Source of the DNA: Pararge aegeria
Taxonomy: Eukaryota; Arthropoda; Insecta; Lepidoptera; Nymphalidae
Assembly (NCBI RefSeq): GCF_905163445.1
Contig: NC_053184.1
Span: 15,376,001 to 15,440,000 of the forward strand
Length of the DNA stretch: 64,000 nt
Direction of reading: 5' to 3'
This document shows positions 23,901 through 33,694 of the stretch, in pieces. Made by a program: the position numbers and the translations under genes. Each line of letters starts with the position of its first letter. Within the stretch, counting starts at the first letter, position 1. The notes below the pieces were generated by a model that saw only the letters and a list, made by a program, of their open reading frames with translations, searched no databases and was not told the DNA's origin.

Positions 23901-24766
23901 TTTATTCCAGCATTGGACTCGTATAGGCTATTGATATTTGATAATAATGATGCACAGTTAATTTAGACTGTTAGATGCATTTAGTATAAATTATATATTG
24001 TTTATTCATGTAGGACTATCACAGGCACATATTATAGGGTGAGAATAGTATTAAGAATTCTTTGTGGAAATTAAAATATTTCAAAATAATATTATATACC
24101 CTTTTTGACGTGACAACGTCTTATAATTCGATGGAGCCGGCTGCACGCACGAAAAAACATGACGTATGCGGCGTTACCTCGCTCTGAGGCGTTCCATTCT
24201 AGGCTTGAAGTGCAAGCAAGAGCGCGGAACGAGCGACAAAGAGGCACAGTCGGCCTCCGCGTTCGACATCTGTCTCTCTCCTACTTGAGTGAGCTATCGT
24301 CCGCGTGGACAGCTTCTATACAATAATACATTTACATGTTTTCGGCAAGGATGAAGTGCAGTGAAAAGTGAATGTGGTGTCAATTGTTTATAGCAACGAT
24401 AATATCTATCAAACAAATAAAATTAAAATTTTCTTTTGAAAAATGCAACCATTCCATCAGTATTTTCTTACGACGTTGTCACGTTTAACTATAGTCAGTA
24501 AGCCGACTTTACAGACAACCAATTTTTTTTGTCATAAATACAGTACAGCAGTACAATTTTGTCAGTACATTCTATTGAACACAGCCAAGAGAAAAAGTTA
24601 AGGTGGCAACATAATTATTTTATTTTCAGGACTTGCTGTGGTAATAGATAACTTCCGTCTTCTTCACGGTAGAACAGGTTTTACGGGTAAACGCGTGCTT
24701 GGCGGTAGCTACGTAGCGCGCTCTGAATGGCTGAACAAAGCACGAACATTGCGCGTTATCAACTAA
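15298..24766 (+). CDS. TMLHE-like: Trimethyllysine dioxygenase-type enzyme, eight exons
   Basis: Joining 15298-15304, 17191-17290, 18545-18657, 19052-19272, 21105-21280, 22079-22303, 23365-23498 and 24630-24766 gives 1113 nt in one frame, 370 residues plus stop; all introns are GT-AG. The family hydroxylates N6-trimethyllysine, using iron and 2-oxoglutarate, the first step of carnitine synthesis. Residues 1-90 form the N-terminal zinc domain with C35, C37, C40 (DNCRCSMC) and H78 (WSDNH). Residues 130-370 form the double-stranded beta-helix domain with iron ligands H195 and D197 (PHNDNTYF) and H338 (RLLHGR), and R347 in FTGKRVLGGSY fitting the 2-oxoglutarate site. The DTAYTxxxLxxHxDxTYF block is of the trimethyllysine type rather than the gamma-butyrobetaine type. 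Human TMLHE is longer (421) because of a mitochondrial presequence; here the protein starts MSAIQSV with no presequence, so the location may differ or an upstream start was missed. Not seen: a mutation that would inactivate it. Confidence 0.93.
15781..15899 (+). mobile_element. SINE-B 3' part in intron 1
   Basis: 'gggccagcgtggtggactac' through 'gaggagatccgtgccc' and 'gagccggtaatggcttgatg' to GATGATAACGATGAT. Typical 3' half of the family. Confidence 0.75.
16268..16500 (-). mobile_element. SINE-B copy in intron 1
   Basis: On the minus strand it carries the CACATCGTAC-like body, 'catcgtgaggaaacctgcat', the GGTGAACGTGAAGC region and a GGAGATCCGTGCCC block, ending in TAATGATGAT. Longer than most copies here, with the body as well as the 3' end. 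Confidence 0.65.
16785..17000 (+). other. GC-richer block of unknown nature in intron 1
   Basis: This block is clearly more GC-rich than its surroundings and holds overlapping open frames (16689-17003 and 16765-16947) with proline- and arginine-rich ends. I see no domain motif, start context or splice logic that would make it an exon of the surrounding gene. It is most likely part of an unrecognised repeat. Confidence 0.3.
17070..17160 (+). repeat. Repeat end with 'attggtccagcc' motif
   Basis: 'tatcaaattggtccagccat' followed by 'acttttatatatgaataaga'; the same order is at 15405-15490. This is a common terminal section of insect dispersed repeats. It lies 30 bases ahead of the exon 2 acceptor. 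Confidence 0.5.
17191..17290 (+). CDS. Dioxygenase exon 2
   Basis: Preceded by a poly-T tract and CAG acceptor, followed by GTAATT. Encodes the start of the N-terminal domain ending in EDCWLRDNC, including the first zinc cysteine C35. Confidence 0.9.
18397..18515 (+). mobile_element. SINE-C tail fragment just upstream of exon 3
   Basis: Contains 'gttgccgacaggacgagctg', then 'catcatttacttctagttga' and 'gattgcagttaaggactaac', the SINE-C 3' end seen on the minus strand at 36632-36700. It ends about 30 bases before the exon 3 acceptor. Confidence 0.6.
18545..18657 (+). CDS. Dioxygenase exon 3
   Basis: Acceptor TAG at 18542-18544, donor GTAAGT. Supplies C37 and C40 of the zinc site and the LLDIPDVTINSVEYDASKV stretch, ending in the codon split that makes W74. 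It is short and lacks a start codon, so it is easily missed by a frame search, but phase matches on both sides. Confidence 0.9.
18930..19036 (+). mobile_element. SINE-B 3' part abutting exon 4
   Basis: 'agcgtggtggacaacgatct' through 'ggaggagacccgtgccctgt', 'gggtcggtaatgggttgata' and TGATGATA. The SINE end is 15 bases from the exon 4 start, leaving only the T tract between. Confidence 0.8.
19052..19272 (+). CDS. Dioxygenase exon 4
   Basis: Acceptor after an 8-T tract, donor GTACGT. Encodes SDNHESIYKADFL (zinc ligand H78), a basic RRRRPLLWRG segment and VDYGFALIDG, the start of the catalytic domain. Confidence 0.93.
20030..20275 (+). mobile_element. SINE-C-like fragment in intron 4
   Basis: Holds 'gtcgcgtaaaaaccgatta' at its equivalent of the family's middle and 'cgcttaccatgaaatgagat' with 'gcagtcaagcg' at the 3' end. 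The tRNA-like head is not recognisable. Confidence 0.5.
20910..20957. repeat. AT/T low-complexity tract
   Basis: (AT)n running into about 18 T residues in intron 4. Confidence 0.8.
20958..21060 (+). mobile_element. SINE-C fragment upstream of exon 5
   Basis: 'ctggctttggccgtggctag', 'ttacaaccgccagacgcgcc', 'gctcagcgatttagtgttcc', 'ggtgcgatgtcgcgtagaca', then 'cgataagggg'. Ends about 45 bases ahead of exon 5. Confidence 0.7.
21105..21280 (+). CDS. Dioxygenase exon 5
   Basis: Acceptor TTCAG, donor GTGAGT. Encodes KALGGIQHTMFGGMW and the iron-binding PHNDNTYF block (H195, D197). Confidence 0.95.
21705..21850 (+). repeat. TCTGTCTGTC-type repeat fragment in intron 5
   Basis: 'gccctaagcctccactgtct' and 'gtctgtgcatct', then 'gagttcatgtttccacagaa'; same family as 1-178. 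Confidence 0.45.
22079..22303 (+). CDS. Dioxygenase exon 6
   Basis: Acceptor TTTCAG, donor GTGCTT (weaker than the others). Encodes IFHCLEHSNGTGGETILVDG and the lid region to ITQI; the TGG..LVDGF block is conserved in the family. Confidence 0.95.
22641..22889 (+). mobile_element. SINE-B, near-complete, in intron 6
   Basis: Starts with a tRNA-like 'gcgaattcgaatcacagcac' (box B remnant), continues with 'aaggaaacatcgtgaggaaa', 'cctgcatgcctgagag', 'ctcaaaggtgtgtgga', the 'gtcagcgtggtggactacga' block and ends in GATGATGATGATGA. The best copy of the family in the window. Confidence 0.75.
23365..23498 (+). CDS. Dioxygenase exon 7
   Basis: Acceptor GTTAG, donor GTAACG. Encodes FNVFDRAPMAFSS through CQLKFKLVP, matching the region before the last iron ligand. 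Confidence 0.93.
23775..23935 (+). repeat. Dispersed repeat fragment in intron 7
   Basis: 'gtctactgcaatcatcaacc' resembles 'atctactgcgatcacaaacc' at 38688-38707, so a shared family; the open frame over it is not a gene. Confidence 0.4.
24108..24487. mobile_element. Foldback DNA element in intron 7
   Basis: The ends are inverted copies: left 'gacgtgacaacgtcttataa' and right, on the minus strand, 'aaacgtgacaacgtcgtaag'. The inside includes an unusually GC-rich 180-base block (about 24125-24305) with 'gagccggctgcacgcacg' and 'ggcctccgcgttcgacatct'. No transposase frame. Non-autonomous DNA transposon is the best reading; the superfamily is not clear. Confidence 0.6.
24630..24766 (+). CDS. Dioxygenase exon 8 and stop
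   Basis: Acceptor TTTTCAG. Encodes AVVIDNFRLLHGRTGFTG with the third iron ligand H338, then KRVLGGSY and the C-terminus, stop TAA at 24764-24766. Confidence 0.95.
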
Positions 24767-24907
24767 TTGTGTATAGCGTTAACTTCTTATCTTTTGTCTC
24801 CTTGCTCCTTTAGTAGTTTCTTCCTTATTCAATTGATGAACTCCGGTCTTCAAAAATCTATACTGACGGCTCATGGTATACATAACCTATCTCATAAGAA
24901 ACGAATA

Positions 24908-24913
24908 ATTAAA
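24908..24913 (+). terminator. Possible polyadenylation signal ATTAAA
   Basis: First signal-like hexamer after the dioxygenase stop codon, 142 bases downstream. No AATAAA is closer. Weak evidence. Confidence 0.3.
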
Positions 24914-24949
24914 ATCTATTAACTCAAATAAGAGTGAAAAAACACACCT

Positions 24950-25075
24950 CATAATAATTCATAATTCATTTATTTCAAGAAGGCCCAGTTTGTAAGCACT
25001 TTTGAAACGTCAAGTCAGTCTGTTTGCAGTGACTCTACCTCCTAATCTCTACTCTAACATTAACATCTACTGTAT
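24950..25075 (-). mobile_element. 3'-end fragment of the CR1/Jockey-like element
   Basis: 'attcatttatttcaagaagg', 'gtaagcacttttgaaacgtc' and 'gtgactctacc' match the 3' untranslated region at 1550-1625, on the same strand. Only the terminal ~120 bases are present. Confidence 0.7.
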
Positions 25076-25224
25076 TTTTGCCGTTGTATCTATTTACGAA
25101 ACTTAGAAAAAGTCATATTTATTGCTAGCTAGACAAGATTGACATAAGGCTAGATTGACATATGAAAACTTGTATACAAAACTCTTCTTTATCTTATTTA
25201 AATCAAATAGGGTTAATTTGAATA

Positions 25225-25330
25225 TTTCCGCACTAGAAATAGCTGTGTCTGTTGATCCCTCACGAGGTGGACAGACGATAAAGACGGGTCTCAAGGAGTT
25301 ACCGGAACCAATCATCACAATACCGTACAG
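25225..25330 (+). pseudogene. RTE-like retrotransposon C-terminal fragment
   Basis: In one frame 'ctcacgaggtggacagacga' reads LTRWTDD, the conserved TRWTDD block near the C-terminus of RTE-type ORFs in Lepidoptera. The frame then drifts. The longer open frame in another phase (25155-25364) is therefore probably accidental. Confidence 0.5.
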
Positions 25331-25349
25331 AGTTGAAATCCGTAATAGT

Positions 25350-25460
25350 GAGTTTACCTATTAGGGGTATGGCAAGTTATAAGCCAAACCCCTAATAGGT
25401 TCCCACGCGACATAGTACTGTGATCACGTAAATCGCTTAGTGGCACGTAGTGGTCTTATA
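25350..25460 (-). mobile_element. SINE-C fragment
   Basis: On the minus strand: 'gtgccactaagcgatttacg', 'tactatgtcgcgtgggaacc' and 'tattaggggtttggctt'. The short inverted repeat here (CCTATTAGGGGT arms, 25357-25401) belongs to the SINE tail. Confidence 0.6.
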
Positions 25461-26404
25461 ACGCGTCTTCAGGTCAGCTCACAAAAAGTAAAACAAGTAA
25501 ACTAGCCAAAAAAATGAAAATTTGGCGTTATTTGGCTGCGAAGAGCCTTTCCCACGGCAAGAATATGGACAAATTTTATAGCAAAGATGGTGTAATAAGC
25601 GGTATTGACGCAATGAACTTTTTTTGTCAATTTGATTATTCATAAAGAGCTTCTATTATGTTTTGTGTCCAACCTCGCCAGGACATTAATAACATCCTGT
25701 CCTCTGCCGAACAAAGCAGCGTCCTTTAACAAGGATTACATGTAATGACGGATTAGTATGGCATTAATATTACACACGATCTTATTAATGAACATGGGAT
25801 AGGGCTTGTGGCACTAATCCATAGCTTATCCTTTTCTCGCCTCGTTCCATTATCTATTATGTACGTTTGACAGTGACGAATCATGGCTATTTTCCGTTCC
25901 TGCATTTATTTAATCAATATATTTTTATTTATATAGATAGTCTTTTTATTTATTATTAAACAACAAGTACCCGAAGGTAAGCCTCAGAAAAGTGAAATAG
26001 TACGGGAGGTGCGAGAGAACAGTTACTTTTTTTTTTAGTTAACGATTAGCCAGCGCTTGACGTCAATCATGTCATGGACCACACTTGCTTAGAAAATGCC
26101 TATTAACGTGGCAGGCAACATAGTTTCCACATCTTTATTGTCCATTTTCAGTATTCAATCTATCCGTAATCTGTGGATTTATTACTTGGCAACGTCGCTG
26201 TCAATAAATATCATACAATTTTTAACAAATAACAACTTTGCTAAGCGGCTTAACAACGGTTTGTGGATGCATTGCATATTCAAAGCGGACGTAAGTAGGT
26301 ATTGGTACATGTCAGTTCTTACTCCTCGTCTTTGTCTTGTTTTACCGCTTACTATTGTATCTGTATCAATTACATGATCAAGCTTATAATATAATTGGTC
26401 ATGT
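25461..26404. other. Intergenic, nothing recognised
   Basis: A 93-codon frame at 26096-26377 has no recognisable domain and no splice or promoter context; I treat it as chance. Confidence 0.45.
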
Positions 26405-26560
26405 TATTATTATTATTATTAAACTCTTTATTTGTATATCACAACATTAACATATACAAAATATAATAAAAACAGAAACATATAAAAAGAAGTAGAATAC
26501 AAAAGGCAGCCTTATCGCTTAATAGCAATCTCTGCCAGGCAACCTTTGAATTAGGAAAAA
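26405..26560 (-). mobile_element. Jockey-like non-LTR 3' end
   Basis: On the minus strand it contains the 'aagcgataaggctgcctttt' block, then 'tgtatattttgtatatg' and 'caaataaagagtt' with a TAATAATAATAA tail. The matching block on the plus strand is at 54770-54860. Confidence 0.6.
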
Positions 26561-27699
26561 AAAGAAGAGGAGAATAGACTGCTGGTGGTACAAATTTTAA
26601 ATTACATACATGCAAATAACTACATGTTATAATAAGACTATTTGATAATCAGTGTATATCAGTTGTTGGTGTAAATAAATAAATACATTACTCCGTACAT
26701 TGGCACAGTTGTTTTTTGGGCTTGCTGTTAGTCTTGGAGGCGAAAAACTGGACCACCAATCGTGACCTCCAGGGACTACCAGTTGTTCCACGCTGAAGTT
26801 CACGAGTCGTAAATTTACACATTACGTTGTTAAGCAGTGTACAACACAGCATCGACTGTCACTACTACCTCAGTAGTCTATGGTGCGTCGTCGAAGAGTT
26901 TGTAATGTGTGGTCAACGGATGTTAAGCGAGCTCTAAATGGTACGACGGGTGGACAACAACAACTGCTAACAAATCACTATGTCCCTCACGAATTAAATC
27001 TCACTTTTACATGCTCCTATTTGAGCAGAGTTGCGTCAAGTCGCGATTGTGTCGATATGATTATATGCAAAGGCCTTTTAAACTTTGCCGAACACTAAGA
27101 AAGTTTTACTGTTAACTTTAAAACACTTTCTTGGCTTTGAGTTAGTCGGATAAATGATATTCTACTTACATCAGCAGATGGCAAAGTAACCACAAAAACT
27201 CACAAACAAAACCAATATTACGAACGAAAGCAAACTTTTATTACTAAAGCAAATTTCATTACCTACTTTCACAAACTTTTGTCGTGAATATTTAAAAGTT
27301 AGGCTGTCAAGGTTCCCGACTCAATATGAAGGCATAATAACCTAATAAATTGATATAAAAGCTTTTATTAAAAAAAACTTTCTGTGTCTGATTCTATGCT
27401 ATCAATTTATACTATACCTTAGAAATCTACCCTGCGGTGTATTTGCATTTAATTACAAACAAAATATTCCTTCGTTGATATTCTTATATCGCGCTATAAA
27501 ATTAATATATGCGTGAGTATACTTTAGACGACCGAAACTTTCGCTAAAGAATGGGAAATGTTGGAAACAAACTAGTTAAATGATTTTGTATACTAAGTAC
27601 CAGGATTATTAACTTTATACATACTAAAGCACTTTTATCTGATAATGCACGGAGCAAGTGCACCTGACGGTAAATTTAAAACTCATCTATAAACAGAGC
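26561..27699. other. Intergenic, nothing recognised
   Basis: No motif in the short frame at 26880-27098; no tRNA boxes. Confidence 0.45.
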
Positions 27700-27800
27700 A
27701 ACACTTCGCAGAAACTAGGAAGATGTCCTACAAAGTACCGACGCGTGTCCTTCAACCTGAGGCGTACCGCGTAGGTGTTAAGCCTAATGTGTCTATAATT
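27700..27800 (+). repeat. Dispersed repeat, 'gtaggtgttaagcc' family
   Basis: 'cgacgcgtgtccttcaacct', 'gaggcgtaccgcgtaggtgt' and 'taagcctaatgtgtctataa' match 55745-55805. A common lepidopteran repeat block; element type not determined. Confidence 0.5.
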
Positions 27801-27849
27801 GCTTTGATTATATATTTTTATTAAAGTGTTCTTATTAAATTTGTAGGAA

Positions 27850-27925
27850 ATATCAATGGCTTGTTGGCTTAGTTGGCAAAGTACACAGGCCGATTTTCTG
27901 GAGAGATGAAGATACAAATCCTACC
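27850..27925 (+). mobile_element. tRNA-derived SINE head
   Basis: 'ggcttgttggcttagttggc' contains a textbook polymerase III box A (TGGCTTAGTTGG), and 'agatacaaatcctacc' stands where box B would be. The remainder does not fold as an intact tRNA, so a SINE head or tRNA pseudogene is likely. Confidence 0.5.
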
Positions 27926-29143
27926 GGTTTCGATTTTTTTTTTATAAATTTGATATTTCCTTTAAGTGTGTAAGATAACACGTTAATAAAATAAATATAA
28001 AATTAAAGTAAAATTCTTTAAAATAAAGTTAATTTTCCTGGTAGGAAAATGTATTTTTAAACAGTACAGTTGTTTCATGCATTCTGGTCCTTTGTCAATA
28101 TTTTTATATAATTAATTATATGTAGTTAGGCGGTATGAGAGTATCAAAGTCAACAGCTAAGCTCATCTTTAATCGCGTTTGTTTAGTTTTTTTTAATACC
28201 GCAAGTTTTTTTTTTCCTTCTCATTTTTCATCTGTCCAGGATTCTGGTACGCCAAGATCGATTAAACTGTGCGATAAGTAACAAATATAATTATTTAAAT
28301 CGCGCGGAAGCATCACCTGGTGATTTTCTACGATCATAGGTATCTTAAATTCATATCTACGATTCTAGCTATCTCTATGCCCAATTTCATCATCTGGAAA
28401 TGTTGAGACGCGGCAACCAAAAAAGACAAACAAATAGAGAGGAGTAAACAAAGCTGACTGTCAACCTTCGTTAGTCTAAAAGATCGATATCATCTTCGAT
28501 GGAAAATATTATTAGAACAACAAAGCGGAATCCGAAACAATGTTTTGCAGCAGCTACAACGCCGAGTAGGTATAACGATTTATAGGCCACTTTACCCGAA
28601 GCAGCACCTGTACACGTGGTTAATGAATTGTTATCCAACTTGCCCAAGATTAGTGGTTGCAGTTGTCCCGAGATAACGGTACTTAGTTACAATTTTCACA
28701 CACAAAGTTTTTTTTTTTTTTCTTTTCTTGATATATATGTGTGGCATGTTATGATGTAATCTTTACCATTTCTGTTGTTTGGGTACACTTATAACCTTGG
28801 CTATGATTCTCTAAAACATTAAAGTCGTGTACACTCGTAGCTGCAACGTGCGATTACGTCACAACGTGTATTTCGTTCGTAGATTATATTTTTTTATGTC
28901 ACATATTATTAAATGATAAGTTAAGTACTACTACACTAGCAAAATAATATTATAGCTGAGTTGGCAATAAAGGAAACTTAATGTGATATTGATATCCGAA
29001 GAAGCGCAGGGCTATTAGAGCAAGGTATTAAATCTTAGCTTTACGTTTTAGGCTAGAGACACAACTAGTGGATAATGTGGTGCGGAATTTCGCGCGCACC
29101 GTGCTAAACATAATTGGTTTTAATTATGCCAGGCCCAGAGATA
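27926..29143. other. Intergenic, nothing recognised
   Basis: AT-rich with poly-T tracts at about 28203-28213 and 28709-28721; no gene. Confidence 0.45.
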
Positions 29144-29419
29144 TTAATAAATAAATATAAATAAAAAATATACTAAGACAATACACACACCGCCACCTAG
29201 CCCCAAAGTAAGCGTAGCTTGTATTATGGGTACTAAGATGACTGGTGAATATTTTTTTTATGAATAATATACATAAATACTTAGAATATACATATAAACA
29301 CCAAGCAACTGAAAAACATTCATGCTCATCACACAAAAATTTTCCTGTAGTGGGAATCGAATCCACGGCCTGGGGCTCAGAAAACAGGGTGGCTTTAAAC
29401 TGCGCCAATCGGCCGTCAA
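29144..29419 (-). mobile_element. SINE-A, full length
   Basis: Read on the minus strand: GACGGCCGATTGGCGCA at the start, 'tctgagccccaggccgtgga', TTCGATTCCC, 'agctacgcttactttggggc' and a TTTATTTATTAAT tail. Slightly diverged in box A/B spacing. Confidence 0.85.
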
Positions 29420-32266
29420 ATAACTACGCTGATAATAATAAGTTGCATTTTAAGTTGATTAAACAATTATTTTAAGATAATTGTTGTGTTTACGTAGTTT
29501 TGATGGGTTCGCCACAATTGTCTATACCTATTTAGTTTCCGATGAAAACCTGTCCAGATAATCTTAGTTCACCTCAGTTCGTAGTTTAGTTTGCAGTGCT
29601 AATCGCGCTTTATTTGTGGTACCTAGAAGGGCTTACTTGTACTTACTTGTACAAGATTATTTCCCGGACAAGAAAAATAAGTCCGATTTCCCGAATTTTA
29701 CGAGGATTGGTAACTTTTGGGAATCGTTTTCACAAAAGATACGAAGGTACTCGTATAAGGTTGGCCGCAATTATTGGCTGAAAATTAGTTGGTGTACAGC
29801 TAAAAAAAGTGTATTTTGAATTTGATCCATAAAAATTACTGTTGCTGATGAGCAGTAGTGATAAACGGCAATTGAATAAGATTTTTTAAAACAAATAGAT
29901 ATACGGTCGCTTATACAGCTGGATGTTTTTAAAACTCGACTCAACTCAGTAGTTTGTCACTTAATCGACCCGTGTAACCAATTAAAGATTTTAAACTAAG
30001 ATTTTCGTGGTTAATCAAGATTTCTTAAATATAGTTCAACGGGTACATACTACGATAATATTTTTGGATTTGTCGATATTTCGACCCAGTTGCATGGATC
30101 GCGGTCACGACGGGACTGCGTAGGTACGAGATGTCAAATTGCATGTCAAGGGCAGAATCTGACTATCCGCTTTTGTGTTCTTTTTGTCGGTATTTCACGA
30201 ACTGTTCGACACACTTCACTAACAACGTCACTTTTAAATTGAGAAGCTGTACGATGCTTTCTTGGTTTGCCGTGTAAGCAAATTTCACACAGGTAGTTTG
30301 AGTTAATATGTTATTACGGTTGCATAAAAAAGATAAGCAGAAAAATACTCGGTTGGGGGAAACGGAGTGGTCAGTTTTATCGATAGTGCGTCAATGTGCG
30401 GTCAGCTTAAGGGTGCGGTACTCTATGTCAATATGGGGAATTTATGTGAGCACACGAACTTGTGGGTGGCTGAGTAGAAATCTGCTAAAGGCGTGTTTAT
30501 ATTGGCTCTGTTTGTAGTAGGTGGATACTATTTCAATAATGTTTTCATACTTGATTTTAATTCTTTGTTCTTCAAAATACTAAAAGTTCTCTCTATCTTA
30601 GTGACTGTGTAATGTGCTGATATTGCACAACCATTGTTAAAGCTGTATTATTTTAGTACTGTTGACTCTGGTTTATATACAGACCTATAGTGCGAATGGG
30701 ACCAACTCCCAAAACCCTTCCAAACAAAATATTTGAAGTCATAATATTTATTAACATAATCATGTCGACAGATATAAATCTACTGCTGCAAACAGGTTTT
30801 TCACATTCCCCAATTTTGTGCCTCTTTCAATCCAGGATAAACTGGACAAATATGTAACTCTTTATTCAAGGGGCCATAGGCCTTTTAAATTAAAACTATA
30901 TAAAAAAAATGAAATATCATAAAAAAATATATATTTAAGGGTGAGTACGTTCATGAGTAAGTTCATTTATTATACGAAACGGAGTTTGATTTACGTATGA
31001 GTAAAGAGAGGTTATTTTTAGACGTAAATGTACTTTATCTCTACGCTTGTACATAAGTATTTTGCTATCGTATATTATATTAAGTGCCTCATAAGTATCT
31101 GCTTATGAATGTTGTTGATCTTCTCAATCCAATTTTATGAAAGACTTTAATTGATAAGGTTAATATTATGTACGACGATATTCTACTCCCAGTTCTTCTC
31201 TTCTCAGTCTAGGGGATTTTTTTTCTCCACTACTTGTGCTTTATTTACGTGATGTTTGGGTAATACTCCGAAAAATGTCCTATTGAAATTCCGCTTACAT
31301 TTTCTAAATAGTATTTAGTCATACATAAGAAATGGAAGCAACTTATAAGTTTTAATTGCAGTAAGTAAGTGAGTCGTTTGGTATGAAAAAAAGGTTTGAA
31401 AGACTTGAAAGAGATTCAGGTTACTTATTCGTGTATAACGGCGCTACAGTATTCAGTAGAAATTGCAACAAATTTATTTATAAGCCAATTTAGAAAATTA
31501 TCTTACAGTAATCTAATCTATGTCTTAATCATTAAATTCTGTTCAGCAGTTTAGTTTTTAAGTCAAAATAGCTGGCAAATATGTATCTCCCTCGTGTATT
31601 TTTATAGACGAATAATATAATTTAGTCAGTTTTAAAATTTTCCAAAATCCTAATAATCCATTTTGAGGTTCGCCAAAATGAACAAAAACTTAAATTTCAT
31701 TGACAGTTGTTCATTACTTAATAATAAAGTTACTTTGTTCGAAGCCTTTTGATAACCTTTTAGACGGGATCCCCGCTGACCAGCTATACACAGACATCGC
31801 TAAACGACCTACTAGTTTAGTATAATAATGGTTTCAGTTATTAGAGTGCTTCTGAAATGTTCGCAAAGGCCTGTACTGATGACATTTTTGCCATTAGAAG
31901 AACGATGACGGTGACATCCTTGATGAAAATAACGTGGATAAGGAGAAACAACATCGGGTGCGTTAATATATAGATTCGACTCTCCAATCTACAAGCTCTA
32001 TATGATTTAAGCGGATGCCCACGATTTCGTCGGCGTAAGATTCCTGATTTCCCGTGGGCTAGAGGATATTCATGGTGGTACATTTGCCCTTTTGCAGAAA
32101 GAGACGAAAGCTACAGGCAGATTTTGAATATCCTTAAGATCAGTTCAAAATTTTAAACGGTAGATGGCTACGTACAGACGGAAAGACTCGACTTGAAAGA
32201 ATTTCAGCGTTTAAAGTTATTTTAATATATTATTAACCTAAATGTGAATTTTCGTGTCTCAAAGTC
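29420..32266. other. Intergenic with one repeat block
   Basis: No exon-like frames. At 30063-30250 'tcgatatttcgacccagttg' and 'atggatcgcggtcacgacgg' match a block I recognise as frequent in lepidopteran DNA repeats; no boundaries can be given. A TTTATTCAAGGGGCC block near 30865 may be another retroelement 3' end. Confidence 0.4.
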
Positions 32267-32480
32267 AAAGTAAAAAATATATTTATTCAAGTAGGCCCTA
32301 AGTGCCACTTTTGATGCGTACATTACACGAGAATTACACTACAGTGAGATGATGGCGATAACCAAATTCGTAAACTTAAAACTGAAGCTACGAGTGTTCC
32401 AAACGCGTTCTGGTCTAAGAAGACGCCCACAACAAACTTAGCCGGGTGTTTTTTTTTTCTTATCGCCATCTCACGTTGTT
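32267..32480 (-). mobile_element. Non-LTR 3' end, second family
   Basis: Plus strand starts 'caaagtcaaagtaaaaaata', then 'tttattcaagtaggccctaa', 'cacttttgatgcgtacatta', 'gatggcgataaccaaattcg' and 'acgcccacaacaaacttagc'. So on the minus strand it ends in TTTGACTTTG units. Related to 34852-34980; different from the family at 1522-4169 although the TTATTCAAGTAGGCC block is shared. Confidence 0.65.
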
Positions 32481-33452
32481 ATTTTAAATTATTAGAATAG
32501 CAACCTGGTTAGAGCAATAATTTTTACCGTTTTTTTATCGATTACGTAGTCCTTTATACTATAATAGGATTTTTCTATAAGCTTACGTTTAATACAAACT
32601 TTGAAATTTTTAAGAGACAACTCCAAGATGAGAATGGATAGTTTATTGTGTGCAATTTCCTTTAAACGAATTATAAATTTTATGTAGCCTCGTATATTGC
32701 AGTCTATGTTTATTCTCACTTCTAATGTTCAAATTAATGATCTCTCTCTGTCACATTTTTTCTTAAACTTAGAAATTTATATAGACTATACATTGTCATT
32801 ATTTTAATATCTTAAATTTATTTCTCTCTATCTTCAAACCCCTTTTTTACCTCTTTAAATAAAATATTTTCTTTACTGATGTAAATACTTCAAAATAAAC
32901 CTATTTTCTATATTTCAGGCGATTTAGCAGTAAATAAAAGGTAGAAACTTCCATCCCCTATTTTACCACCCCTAACCCCACGTATCTAACTTCAAAAATA
33001 TAGGACTTTCATAAAAACTTGCGTTCCATATTTCGCCCACTTTAAGATTAATTTTTGAGACAACTTTCATTAACAGACAGACAGAGTTCCTATTATATTA
33101 ATATTAATGTTTTTTTTTTTGATTTAGTGTTTAATTATTAGTCTATTTTAATTTATTCTGTTTAATAATAGTATAGAAATTGTAATTGAGTCTTAGTTAC
33201 CAAAATAAAGAATTATTATTATTACAACTTATCACTTTATATACATTATATCAATATCAATACACCTGGTACCCAAAATGATTGAACGTGATATTCTAGG
33301 CACACTAAGCTGAACTAGACGGCTACTAATCATGTTCAGGCACTACAATAGGTCAACGAGCACCTGCGTTTCGATTTCTCAATGTCGACCAATCTTATAC
33401 ACGCACGTCTGTGTGCAAATGGGGCCACATAACATCGACGCAAAACGTTCTC
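32481..33452. other. Intergenic, nothing recognised
   Basis: AT-rich, no gene. The 75-codon minus frame at 32492-32719 is lysine/isoleucine-rich and unremarkable. Confidence 0.45.
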
Positions 33453-33694
33453 ATTAAATAAATAAATATACAATACACACATCGCCATCTAGCCCCAAAG
33501 TAAGCGTAACTTTTGTTATGGGTACTAAGATGATTGATGAATATTTTTATGAATAATATACATTAATACTTATAAAATACAGACACTGAAAAACATTCAT
33601 GCTCATCACACAAATATTTTCTAGTTGCGGGAATGGAACCCACAGCCTTGGACTCAGAAAGCAGGGTCGCTGCCCACTGCGACAATTGACCGCC
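33453..33694 (-). mobile_element. SINE-A copy
   Basis: Minus strand: GGCGGTCAATTGTCGCA, 'gtgggcagcgaccctgcttt', 'tctgagtccaaggctgtggg', 'aaagttacgcttactttggg' and an AATAAATAAATAT-type end. Diverged box A. Confidence 0.85.

Noticed and set aside
25155..25364. Open frame with acceptor-like TAG and donor-like GTGAGT, possible exon of a second gene
   Set aside because: Another phase reads LTRWTDD, a block of RTE-type retrotransposon proteins, and no partner exon is visible on either side.
25357..25401. 12-bp inverted repeat as an independent hairpin
   Set aside because: It is part of the tail of a minus-strand SINE-C fragment, where the arms occur as normal family sequence.
26096..26377. 93-codon frame, hydrophobic
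   Set aside because: No domain, no start context and no flanking exon; length is within chance for AT-rich DNA.
27850..27925. Intact tRNA gene
   Set aside because: Box A is good, but box B is degenerate and no cloverleaf with a proper anticodon arm can be drawn by eye.
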